Below, piece after piece: positions 1-9,186 of a DNA stretch of 64,000 nucleotides; the stretch's first letter is position 1, and each line of letters opens with the position of its first letter. The notes under the pieces are model-generated. The model did not search any database and had not been told where the DNA came from. It was given only the letters and a program-made list of their open reading frames with translations. The stretch covers positions 186,001 through 250,000 of the forward strand of contig JAACJM010000055.1 of the NCBI GenBank assembly GCA_013368315.1, in the 5' to 3' direction. The DNA is from Tetrapyrgos nigripes. Lineage: Eukaryota; Basidiomycota; Agaricomycetes; Agaricales; Campanellaceae. The translations under genes and the position numbers were made by a program.

Positions 1-40
1 GTCTAGAAGGTACCTGAGGGATGAAGATAGCTGGGTCTGA
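1..40 (+). CDS. C-terminal end of an F-box group B gene (cut by window edge)
   Basis: Reading from base 2, the codons give SRRYLRDEDSWV followed by TGA at 38-40. This matches the C-terminus of the intact F-box group B gene at 56776-58428, which ends SRRYLRHEDSWV. The following 230 bases also match, inverted, the block downstream of the group B genes on the right. The gene body lies outside the window. It is the left-flank member of the same family and runs on the opposite strand to the right-flank copies. Confidence 0.85.
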   Translation, partial: SRRYLRDEDSWV

Positions 41-109
41 TGCCAGGCAGTTGTTAGGAAGTTGTGGACTCGAGAGTAACGGTTGAAGCATTCGCTGAAA
101 GCATTACTA

Positions 110-275
110 CAAAAATTTGAACTACATATTGAGCTATTACTACTCTACATGTTTGACTTGTGTGTACTGATACAAATGAATTGAGAAATATATACTGAAA
201 GGCATAATTGCATAGATATCATAATCTCTAGAGATCTTGATTTTACTCTACCTCTAGTAATCCTTTGGAGCGTCG
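110..275 (+). repeat. Copy of the conserved block downstream of F-box B genes
   Basis: These bases are the reverse complement of segments at 50380-50590, 54256-54465 and 56590-56740. Shared stretches include the reverse complements of gtcaaacatgtagagtag and aatatgtagttcacattt. Each copy lies just downstream of an F-box B stop codon, so it is probably 3' UTR plus the adjoining spacer carried along in segmental duplication. No open frame is conserved between the copies. Confidence 0.8.
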
Positions 276-600
276 AAACCAAAGCAGCAACACCGCTAAA
301 GCTTTCTCATCGACCACCATGACGTCGACAGGCAAAATATCAAAACCGGTCTACCTACCCTACCCATCTGCAAGCTGAAACAATTGCATCTGGCGACCCT
401 CAGCGTTGTTCCGCTCGCTACACGGTTCACTTTTTCCATCGAAGACTCCGAGTCACTGTGCCAGGAACACCAAGTTCTATTTGCGACGTATATCCTTCGC
501 CGAAGACTGGCTAGAGAACGGAAGAGTTTTAGAGCGTCTCGGGCACTCTTCTGGCAGTAGCCTTCAGGGACATTATCCTCTTGAAGAAGATTAGAAGAAT
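275..600 (+). pseudogene. Start-less relic of a small gene of unknown function
   Basis: This segment is the inverted homologue of 53905-54255. The right copy has a plausible start, MNTKFRLRRVSFVEDW, in a frame that ends at a GT splice donor. Here the same frame reads NTKFYLRRISFAEDWLENGR, but the start codon is AGG instead of ATG (463-465) and a TAG occurs at 592-594. The upstream part, including a short ATGACGTC segment near 319, matches the right copy too. I do not recognise a domain. Loss of the start and an early stop argue for a pseudogene, although an alternative upstream start cannot be excluded. Confidence 0.5.
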
Positions 601-689
601 GAGCTGAGTCGAGAGGTGAGTCGGCTGACTCTTTCGTCTCGTCTCGGGAATGCTCATCAAGTTCATTTTATGTCTAGATCGACCATATA

Positions 690-3279
690 CCACTCGGAAG
701 AATTAAGCTATTGAAGAAATTATCGGAAACCTCAGTGAAGCGGCGCAAGTACGATGATAGGCATCTTTTGACCCAGGAGCAAAGGAACGAGGATTCTGGA
801 GTGAGACGAGTAGTCTATCAAGTCTCTACTATTGAGGGCTCGGGCGTCTCAGCTCGCTGCTTGAGTGTTGCCTACACTGGGCGCGACGCGCACAAGGTAG
901 AGTGCTTCTGATTGACCGTACTCGGGACAACTGTCTCATGGGGTTTTTCTTCCAGGTTTTCAAAGCAGACTGTCCAGTGCAGTTTTTCCGTGTAAAGTAC
1001 GCCCAGCTTTATTTGTTTTTATTATAGCTGACGCACAAGTAGAGATCTCCAGACGTTCCAGCTTCGTGGTTTCAATGATTCAACTTACAACCCCTCCGTC
1101 ATTTTTCATGACGGTAGGTCATTTGCTTTTCCCTCACCGGACCGTGATCCTAATCTCATAAAACATCCTTACAGACCTGGTTCCAGCACGGCAACTAGTC
1201 GATCAGAACAAAGATTGTTCACAGCTGCTGACCTTCTATCCTATCTTCCAGACAGCAGTGGTGCGTCTAAGTATCTTGCTTTGACGGTCAGGATCTAACA
1301 CTTTGCGAAGATTTCGCTATCCAGAAAGTGAATCGCAGTCTGGGGGCGTACGATCTGCTCAAGACCCACATGTGTGGGTTAGCCCGCAAACAGGAATGAT
1401 TTGCCTGGGTGCAGAAGGACCATCTCTCGAAGTCGGCAGTGGGAGTCTACGTTTCGATCGGGTTCAATTGACCAAGGTTTCGTTCCCAGCTTCGGATTTG
1501 ATACCCCAGAACAACTGTAACGATTGCGGTCTTCTCAATTATATCTTGCAAAACATTGCAAGCAAGACCGTCCTAACCGTTCTTTCTGACTCACACTTCC
1601 TCTACACCAGCATTCCTCTCAACATTGCTACACGGCGGTTCAATTTCGCCCTTGCCCCGAGATTGTTATCGCCAATATACCTTGTTGCAGCTGGAATTTT
1701 AGCTATGGTTGTTTCTACTTGCGTTCTCCAGATGACAGGGCTGATGGAGTGGCTATGGAGGATGGAAGAATCCGGTGCGTCGTTCTTGTATCCAAGCGAA
1801 CTTCTTGATCTTACTATGGTGTTGTAGCTTCTCAATCGCTGCTGACGTCGGCCTCGTTCGCTTTGCATTTTGGACAGACAGTAATCCAAGCTCCATGGAG
1901 ACCGTATGGTTGAGTCAAGCATGTCGTGTCTTCAATGTTCTAGGCTTTTCACGGGAAGACTGGCAGGATCGCGGTTTGTTATCGTCTCTTCGTCGTAAAA
2001 ACAGGGAGCTTATATATGTTTCCGAATAACAGCCGTCTTTCCGGATAACTTTCGCCTCTGCCTCCGACCCACGAAATCCTGTTCTGAGCACGGCCAAATT
2101 TTTGGCAAGATATCTGACACTTCGTTACTCCGATAACATTACCCGTGCTACCTTTTCATACATCCGCTACCTCGAATTTCTGACGGTTTCCCGGATCTGG
2201 ACTTCTGGGAACGGGGAGGTAACCTCTATTACTGGGCCTTTGACCCTCATGCTCTACAGGTCATGACACAAAGCGACTGTGCTTCGTTGGGCCTTCTTGA
2301 ATTTGAAACTGACGCACAAATCTATTATACCACCTGGACGCATGATACGTATGATTTCATACGACGATGACAGGAAGCCAAAGGCTTTGATCCCTACTCG
2401 TTGGATTTCACTCGGTCGCTGGGTTATGCAGAGGTACAGATAGTGCATCCGGAGGAAAGTCGTTTCGAGACGGTTGTGGACGATGAAGGTATGTGCAATC
2501 TTCAGGCTTCGGGTATCGACGTCGAGTATTGGCATTGATCCCATAATCATTTCGGACTGCTTACCCGAGGGCTGGGAAGTCCGTTTCGATGACCAGCAGA
2601 GGAAGTAATTTTTAGACCACAATCGAAAGAGGGTAACATGGATTGATCTGGGGATTGGGGATGACGAGGGATTGCCGCCAGGATGGGAGGCACGCATGGA
2701 TGAGACTAGTGTTGCACGTGGCTCGACTCGACTCCGGCTAAGCCGGGAGTCAAGCCGCTATTTAGCCAAGCCGAGTCAAACAAATAATGAGCCGGCTCTG
2801 TGTCACTTGGCTCGGGCTCGCTTGTGGCTAGGGATAGGGTCTCTCATATAAAAGTGTATAAAAGACCCTGAAATGACGTGAATAGCCAAGGTCTAGGATC
2901 GCAATATGAATACAATCAAATATGAATCGTCGTTCAATCGACTTGTAGAAAATTATGACACCAGCTGTATTGCAACTGTATTAGTCTATTGAAGTGAACA
3001 ATTATCGGCTCCATTGAGCTCAAGCCGGAGTCATGAGCTGTTTACGGCTCAAAAGCCAAGCCGTGGTTATGACATAGTCAAGCCGTTAATAGCCGAGCCA
3101 GAGTGAGCCGGAGTCGAGCCGGTGCAACACTAGATGAGACACATGGATGAGACGCCGAGGATTTACGTTGTGGACCATAACACACGACGAGATGGGTTGA
3201 TCCTAGAGAAGACCATACTAGTAGTACAGATCCTGACGTATTTGACTTATGTAGTAGCCTAAGCAGTCTTCATACTTGA
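690..3279 (+). pseudogene. Decayed multi-exon gene with two C-terminal WW domains
   Basis: Several exon-like stretches separated by plausible GT-AG introns run left to right. Recognisable parts include a segment around 1303-1560 (PQTGMICLGAEGPSLEVG) and one near 2185-2460 (DLDFWERGGNLYYW, then TDAQIYYTTWTHD). At the end are two WW domains: LPEGWEVRFDDQQRK from about 2570, and LPPGWEARMDET from about 2671. The second continues beyond an insertion as YVVDHNT, then TTRWVDPRED, ending with TGA at 3277-3279. The lesions are a TAA where WW1 should have its aromatic residue (about 2606), a 426-bp MITE inside WW2, and an apparent 1-bp frameshift in WW2 (about 3183). WW domains bind proline-rich ligands. 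The rest of the protein is unrecognised, and the 5' limit is uncertain. Confidence 0.6.
2707..3132. mobile_element. hAT-type MITE, 426 bp, with 8-bp target duplication
   Basis: The ends are TAGTGTTGCAC (2707-2717) and GTGCAACACTA (3122-3132), perfect 11-bp terminal inverted repeats that continue imperfectly into GGCTCGACTC-type sequence. The flanks are GATGAGAC at 2699-2706 and again at 3133-3140, an exact 8-bp target-site duplication. An 8-bp duplication with a TAGTGTTGC-type terminus is characteristic of hAT transposons. The interior holds no coding sequence, so this is a non-autonomous element. It splits the second WW domain of the host gene between MDET and the YVVDHNT strand. Its internal subterminal repeats are rich in GGCTC/GAGCC. 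Confidence 0.9.
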
Positions 3280-3542
3280 TTGATGCCTCACTTTGCTTTG
3301 CTCTCCTTGTGTGATGTGTTGACGCGGCGATCATGCACATGCGATACAGCTTGTTCATCTTCCACAACGACTATTTTGGACATCGGCAGTGGACCTCAAT
3401 AGCTCTGCTGTTGCAGTACAGGTGCGTGCTGGTGTTCCGAGACTCCAACTCTTCTGCTCACTGACGCGCAAAGGCACGAATAACTCTCGGTCATCTGCCG
3501 CACAAACTCAGACATCCACAAGCAATTGTCCGCAAGACATCC

Positions 3543-5249
3543 ATGCTTTGCCAGAGACTTCCATCCTTCCAATCACCCGTCCCTGACATTGACCTGCAGT
3601 CTTCACGAGAACGGATTCGCGCGTCAGGCTCTCCCTCATCCCTAGAACACGTCCAAATTTCACAAATTATCGCGGAAGCAGAGAAGGACCTCTCGGACTA
3701 CGAGGAGGACCTGCGTTTAGAAAGTATTCGATCAGATCTCAGGAAGAAAAGAGATGATTTGCAGACATACGTGGACGATTGCAAAGCCTACCTTTCCCCA
3801 ATTCGCCAGCTACCCATCGAAATCATGGGAGAGATCTTCTTGTTTTATCAGGACCTCCATGGTACGCGCAAGGATGGTCGCTTCAGGGAGCCCATCAACG
3901 ATCCCGATCATTCGACTCAGGATTTGACGGCCTTGATGCTCAGCTCAGTGTGCAAACTATGGCACAGTATCTGCCTTTGTACTCCCCAGCTTTGGTCACG
4001 CTTTTCGCTAGATCTGGATCTGGACGAAAAAGAGCGGGACGCCCTCTCTCATTTACTCCCGATCTATCTTTCCAGATCGAAGCAAATGTCTCTCTGCTTC
4101 GATATCAAAATCCAGGGTGATCCCCCAGCACCGACCAAGAGCTTGTCTTTGCTTGTCGCCCAGTCTCACCGGTGGTTCTCTACCACTTGGGTATATGACG
4201 ACGACATGGTCGAGGAAACAGTTGCCTGTCTAGGCGTCCAGAAAGAGCTCCCGCTGTTACAGCACATTGCAGTGAAGCCTATTGATGACTATGTGTGCTC
4301 TGGAGACCTTCTCAGTGCATTTGCTCGAGCATGTACACCCAGGACAGTATCCTTGACGTGGATGTCCAATTTCCTCGATTTAAAGTTACCATGGAGCGAA
4401 GTTCACTTTCTTCGCGCCCGTGAAGTGGACATTGCAACCGGGGTACCGGAATTCCTGGCCAAACTAGCAGGGCAGTGTCATGCTCTTCGCTCTTTCGAAG
4501 TGCATTTCAGCGACAATGTTCTCTACAAATCAGCTCAGCTGGAATGTTCGATTCATCTGGATGCACTGGAATATCTGTGCTTGGACGCCGTGTCATGGTC
4601 TGAGCTCGGCGAATTCTTTTCCATTTCCACTCTTCCCAATCTGCGCAGATTGGCACTAGATACCGTATCCGTTCATAATGATACACATACTCCGAACATC
4701 GATTCCTTCCGCTCCTTTGTATCAAGGTCGCAATGTCAAATTTCTGTTCTCCAGTTAAGACCATTGCGATTTGATGCCGCGCTTGATCCTATTTGCGATA
4801 TGATCCATCATCTACCCGCTCTGAAGAAACTGATCCTCGCGGAAAAATGGACTCATCCTGGCGCCATCATGCTAAGCTTGATGGAGACCTTGCATGTTTG
4901 TTCTTCACATTCCATTGAGGCTGGGCAAGGAGCTGACAGCCTTACGACTCAACACAACGATCCTGTTCTCCCCCTTCTTGAAGAACTTGTCATGGAAGTG
5001 CGCGCCGAGGGCTTCCAAGCTTCAAATTTTGTAGACATGGTTAAATCACGGCGTTCGTTGACTGGCCATGGAATACGTGCGTTGAAGTCGGTGAGACTCT
5101 ACCTACAATGGAGTTATTCTACCACGGACTTTACCGTGCCACCAATTCTACAGTCACTGGAGTGTACTGATATAGACATTATCTCCAGCATGCACGATTC
5201 CAGACGGTTTTTGAGGGATGAACACCAGGAATGCTGGCCTGCACCGTGA
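3543..5249 (+). CDS. F-box-like protein, group A (A1)
   Basis: An intact 568-residue open frame without introns. It begins MLCQRLPSFQS, where all group A copies start. Residues 40-80 look like a heptad-rich coiled coil (EKDLSDYEEDL, LRKKRDDLQTYVDD). An F-box-like segment follows at about 85-145, with LSPIRQLPIEIMGEIF and then LSSVCKLWHSICLCTPQLWS. The remaining 400 residues are leucine-rich and resemble the degenerate LRR region of Agaricomycete F-box proteins. Such proteins are predicted SCF substrate receptors: the F-box binds Skp1 and the LRR region selects the target. The target is unknown. It is the first of two head-to-tail group A genes and, unlike A2, A3 and A4, has no ECH1-like gene directly behind it. 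Confidence 0.85.
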   Translation: MLCQRLPSFQSPVPDIDLQSSRERIRASGSPSSLEHVQISQIIAEAEKDLSDYEEDLRLESIRSDLRKKRDDLQTYVDDCKAYLSPIRQLPIEIMGEIFLFYQDLHGTRKDGRFREPINDPDHSTQDLTALMLSSVCKLWHSICLCTPQLWSRFSLDLDLDEKERDALSHLLPIYLSRSKQMSLCFDIKIQGDPPAPTKSLSLLVAQSHRWFSTTWVYDDDMVEETVACLGVQKELPLLQHIAVKPIDDYVCSGDLLSAFARACTPRTVSLTWMSNFLDLKLPWSEVHFLRAREVDIATGVPEFLAKLAGQCHALRSFEVHFSDNVLYKSAQLECSIHLDALEYLCLDAVSWSELGEFFSISTLPNLRRLALDTVSVHNDTHTPNIDSFRSFVSRSQCQISVLQLRPLRFDAALDPICDMIHHLPALKKLILAEKWTHPGAIMLSLMETLHVCSSHSIEAGQGADSLTTQHNDPVLPLLEELVMEVRAEGFQASNFVDMVKSRRSLTGHGIRALKSVRLYLQWSYSTTDFTVPPILQSLECTDIDIISSMHDSRRFLRDEHQECWPAP

Positions 5250-5665
5250 CCACGGAGATTGATTCTAGTAGTATTATTAGTTTTGTGTATATTCTGCCCC
5301 ATTACAGACTGAGGTTGTAATCTGTCAATATAGAAATTCGGAAAGAATTCCCGTCATGAAGAGCTTGGTCAGGTTGACTCAGGGTGGCGCTGCGCCGAAC
5401 CTTGCTCAACATCTACATCAACCTTTCTGAAAATCTGTTTATAGGTGTGGCTCTTGACACCGTATAGTGTTAATTCTCTTGCTCATCAAATTCCGTAGAC
5501 TGGACAGCCTACGGTTCAAAGAGATCTCAGAATTACCGTTTGGGACATTGGTTAGCGAGAAGCTTGCAAGCATTGTTTTGGGTCTCAGGTGCGTATCCCT
5601 GCTTTTCTGTGAGACTAGTCTCTTGCTGACTTACCTATGCCACCAGGAGCCAGTAGGAACTCAGA

Positions 5666-7351
5666 ATGCTTTGGCAAAGACTTCCATCCTTCCAACCACG
5701 CGTCCCTAACATCGACCTGGAGTTTTCACGAGAACAGATTCGCACCCCAGGCTCTCCCTCATCCCGAGAACACACCCAAATTTCACAAATCATCGCGGAA
5801 GCGGAGAAGGACCTCTCGGACTACGAGGAGGACCTGCGTTGTTTAGACAGCATTGTGTCAGATCTCAGGAAGAAAAGAGATGATTTGAAGAAATACGTGG
5901 ACGATTGCAAAGCCTACCTTTCCCCAATTCGCCAGCTACCAACCGAAATCATGGGAGAAATCTTCTTGTTTTATCAGGACCTCCATGGCACACGCCAGGA
6001 TGGTCGTTTCAGGGAGCCCATCAACGATCCCGACCATTCGACTCAGGATCTGACGGCCTTGATGCTCAGCTCAGTGTCCAAACTATGGCATAGTATCTGC
6101 CTTGGTACTCCCCAGCTTTGGTCGCGCTTTTCGCTGGATCTGGACGAAATTGAAGACTCCGACTCAGGAGAGCGCAACGCCCTCTCTCAGTTACTCCCGA
6201 TCTATCTTTCCAGATCGAAGCAAATGCCTCTCTGCTTCGATATCAAAATCCAGGGTAATTGCCCAGCATCGACCAAGAGCTTGTCTTTGCTTGTCGCCCA
6301 GTCTCACCGGTGGTTCTCTACCAGTTGGGAACTTGATGAGGTGGACGAGGAAACAGTTGCCTGTCTAAGCGTCCAGAAAGAGCTTCCGCTGTTACAGCAC
6401 ATTACAGCGAAACCTATTGTTGGCTATGTGAGCTCTGGAGACCCTCTTGGTATATTCGCTGGAGCATGTACACCCAGGACAGTATCCTTGACGTGGATGT
6501 CCAATTTCCTCGATTCAAAGCTACCATGGAGCGAAGTTCACTTTCTTCGCGCCCACGGAGTATCCAGTGTTGTTGGGGTTGTGGAATACCTGGTTAAACT
6601 AGCTGGGCAGTGTCGTGCTCTTCGCTCATTAGAGGTGGAGTTCAACGAAGCGAGCCTCGAGCCATATCAGCTGGACTGCACAATTCGACTGGACGCGCTG
6701 GAATATCTGTGCTTGTACCCCTTGTCATGGTATGAGCTCGGCGAGTTCTTTTCCATCTCCACTCTTCCCAATCTACGCAGATTGGCACTATATTTTGACA
6801 CCAGCGATGATACACAGTCTCCGAACACTGATTTCTTCCGCTCCTTTTTATCGAGGTCGCAATGTTCCATATCTGTTCTCCAGTTAGGAGCATTGCGACT
6901 TGATGCGCTCAATCCTATCTGCGATATGCTTCACGATCTACCTGCTCTGAAGAAACTGATCCTCGAAGAATTCACTCATAATCCCGGTGCCATCATGTCA
7001 AGCTTGATGGAGACCTTGCATGTTCGTTCTCCACATTCCATTGAGGCCGACAGCCTTACAGCTCAAAACAATGATCCTCTTCTCCCCCTTCTTGAAGAAC
7101 TTGTTGTGGGGGTGCGCGCAGACCGCTTTCAAGCTTCAAAATTTGTATACATGGTGGAATCACGGTGTGCGTTGACTGGCCATGGAATGCGTGCGTTGAA
7201 GTCGGTGAAACTCTACCTACAATCGCATCATTCTACCAAGGACTTTCCCGTGTTGCCGCCAATTCTACAGTCTCTGGGGGGTACTGATCTAGAAATTTTC
7301 TCCAGAAGGTTTTTGATTGATGAACTCCGGGAATGCTGGCCTGCACCGTGA
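5666..7351 (+). CDS. F-box-like protein, group A (A2)
   Basis: An intact 561-residue frame, closely similar to A1 throughout. It has the MLWQRLPSFQPRVP start, the coiled-coil segment (DYEEDLRCLDSIVSDLRKK), the F-box-like LSPIRQLPTEIMGEIF and a leucine-rich C-terminal region ending ECWPAP. It is followed after about 225 bases by an ECH1-like gene on the same strand. This A2 plus ECH unit recurs inverted at 37.7-40.9 kb and again at 42.7-45.4 kb. Upstream sequence at about 5350-5660 is also shared with the right-hand copies, so the duplicated unit includes the promoter or 5' UTR. Predicted SCF substrate receptor; the target is unknown. Confidence 0.85.
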   Translation: MLWQRLPSFQPRVPNIDLEFSREQIRTPGSPSSREHTQISQIIAEAEKDLSDYEEDLRCLDSIVSDLRKKRDDLKKYVDDCKAYLSPIRQLPTEIMGEIFLFYQDLHGTRQDGRFREPINDPDHSTQDLTALMLSSVSKLWHSICLGTPQLWSRFSLDLDEIEDSDSGERNALSQLLPIYLSRSKQMPLCFDIKIQGNCPASTKSLSLLVAQSHRWFSTSWELDEVDEETVACLSVQKELPLLQHITAKPIVGYVSSGDPLGIFAGACTPRTVSLTWMSNFLDSKLPWSEVHFLRAHGVSSVVGVVEYLVKLAGQCRALRSLEVEFNEASLEPYQLDCTIRLDALEYLCLYPLSWYELGEFFSISTLPNLRRLALYFDTSDDTQSPNTDFFRSFLSRSQCSISVLQLGALRLDALNPICDMLHDLPALKKLILEEFTHNPGAIMSSLMETLHVRSPHSIEADSLTAQNNDPLLPLLEELVVGVRADRFQASKFVYMVESRCALTGHGMRALKSVKLYLQSHHSTKDFPVLPPILQSLGGTDLEIFSRRFLIDELRECWPAP

Positions 7352-7576
7352 CCATGGATATGAACAGTGTAGTACTATTAGCTAGTTTTTGTGTATCGTG
7401 TTTCTGTTTTTACAATAATGATCAAAGCAAGATCAAAGTACCCATTCTCGATGTCCGGATGAGCGAGCCCCCGGTTACATGATTGCCGGTTCCATGTCTC
7501 CTCCTTCCATCATGGACCCGAGAATATACTTTACGATCATTAGACCATCCAACTTTTTGCTTCTGCACTACCACGA

Positions 7577-8805
7577 TGAACGTCAAGGATCTCTCTTCAA
7601 AATGGCTGAAAGTTTCCGAGGTGTCGCCCCATGTAGTTCACGTTGAGATTACCAGGTGCGTAGAGCAACATTATCCATCTCTTCATTTTCACTCAACTTA
7701 TTGTTTGAAGGGGCCCAGTGAATGCTTTCAATGAAGAGTGCGCCTCTAGTCGTTATCTGGGTACTCAATCTACAGGACTGACGAGCGAACAGACTCTGGC
7801 GTGCATACGGCGAACTATTCGAGAAACTCGCAGAGGATGCCCAAGACGTCCGTGCCGTTGTCATTTCGTCTGCATTCCCCAAGATTTTTACTGCTGGTCT
7901 TGATTGTGCGTTGAAATGTTCCTTCTGAAGCTTGATCATTACACTTACAACGTTGAGCAGTGGGCGACGCTGGCAACCTGACCAAGGATGTCAACTCCGA
8001 CAAGACTGACCCCGCACGAATAGCCATTGACCTCAAGAAATTCATCAAGGTATTCCAAGAAGCCATTCACACACCCGAACGCTGCGATTTCCCTGTCATT
8101 GCTGCTATACATGGTATGGCTCTCGGGATTGCAGTCGACCTGTCATCGGCCTGTGACATTCGGTACGCTGCCTCAAATACACGGTTTAGCATCAAAGTGC
8201 GTCTGCTCTTTGATCCGAATCCGAAAGACTCCTCTTTCATTCATGCTGTTTGTCTCGCACTGTGCTGACTGCTCGCTTAGGAAGTCGACATCGGAATAGC
8301 GGCAGACATCGGAACCCTTGCGTATTTGCCCAAGATCACTGGAAACATGTCACTTGTCCGGGAACTTGCATACACAGCGGATTGGTTTTCTGCGGCGGAG
8401 GCTGAGAGGCTTGGGCTGGTTTCCCGAGTTGTTGAAGGTGGACGGGATGAGGTCGTTGCTGCAGCATTAGAGCTTGCTAAGAAGATCGCCGACAAGAGTC
8501 CTGTGGCGATCACAGGAACGAAGAGACTTATCACACATGCCAGGGATCATAGGTGAGTTTTGTTCCGACCTGCATGAGAAGTTGCTCCTGATCATCTGCC
8601 TCTTCCCAGTGTTCCAGAAAATCTGGACTACACTGCACTCTGGAACTCTGCCACCCTGCAAACCAAGGTACTATGTTTCCTCGTCTATTCAATCCCTCCC
8701 AGCAGTAGTGCTGACGCTACTTTTCTCTAGGACATGGCCGAGAGCATTGCTGCGAATAGAGGAAAAAGGATTGGAAAATTTGGGGCGCTTCGTTCCAAAC
8801 TCTAA
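7577..8805 (+). CDS. Peroxisomal delta3,5-delta2,4-dienoyl-CoA isomerase-like protein (ECH1-like), copy 1
   Basis: A spliced gene starting MNVKDLSSKWLKVSE. Exons continue with GPVNAFNEE, LWRAYGELFEKLAEDAQDV and AVVISSAFPKIFTAGLD, then the crotonase oxyanion-hole region CDFPVIAAIHGMALGIAVDL, then SSACDIRYAASN and EVDIGIAADIGTLAYLPK. The last two contain the Asp/Glu/Asp set that is catalytic in mammalian ECH1 (ACD, EVD, AAD). The final exon ends GKFGALRSKL and TAA at 8803-8805. SKL is a canonical PTS1 peroxisomal signal. The enzyme family moves double bonds during beta-oxidation of unsaturated fatty acids with odd-numbered double bonds. There are about six introns. I see no broken frame, so this is the best-preserved of three copies. 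Confidence 0.85.
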
Positions 8806-9186
8806 CTTCAACTAAGTACTCTTCTCTAGTAGCGGTCTTTCAGATCTATTCACGCACATTTCTGCTATTTATGGATACATCGGCCCTGACTGGCTATTCC
8901 CTTCGCCGATCACCAGATGCTCACCATGCAGCTATCTGAACTCCAATATGATCGTCATTTCTTCCTCTCATCAAGGAAAACTGCCAACAACTGCATATCT
9001 TTGCGGCCGCCATCTCATCCATCGCCCTTGAGGCGTTTATGATAGTGACAGTTTGTTTGCTCGTACCAGCAAATACTCTACACGAAAATCTACATATGAA
9101 ATACACTAAAAAGTACAAGTTAACCCTTGGTATATTGTGCTGCTAGAGACTAAGGTATACGCCGCACAGATGCCAGGGTCAAAGCA
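8806..9186. other. Intergenic spacer between convergent ECH1-like and DUF6534 genes
   Basis: About 380 bases between two convergent genes. The only open frames are short shadow frames. It presumably holds both 3' UTRs. I see no repeat, tRNA or transposon end here. Confidence 0.6.
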
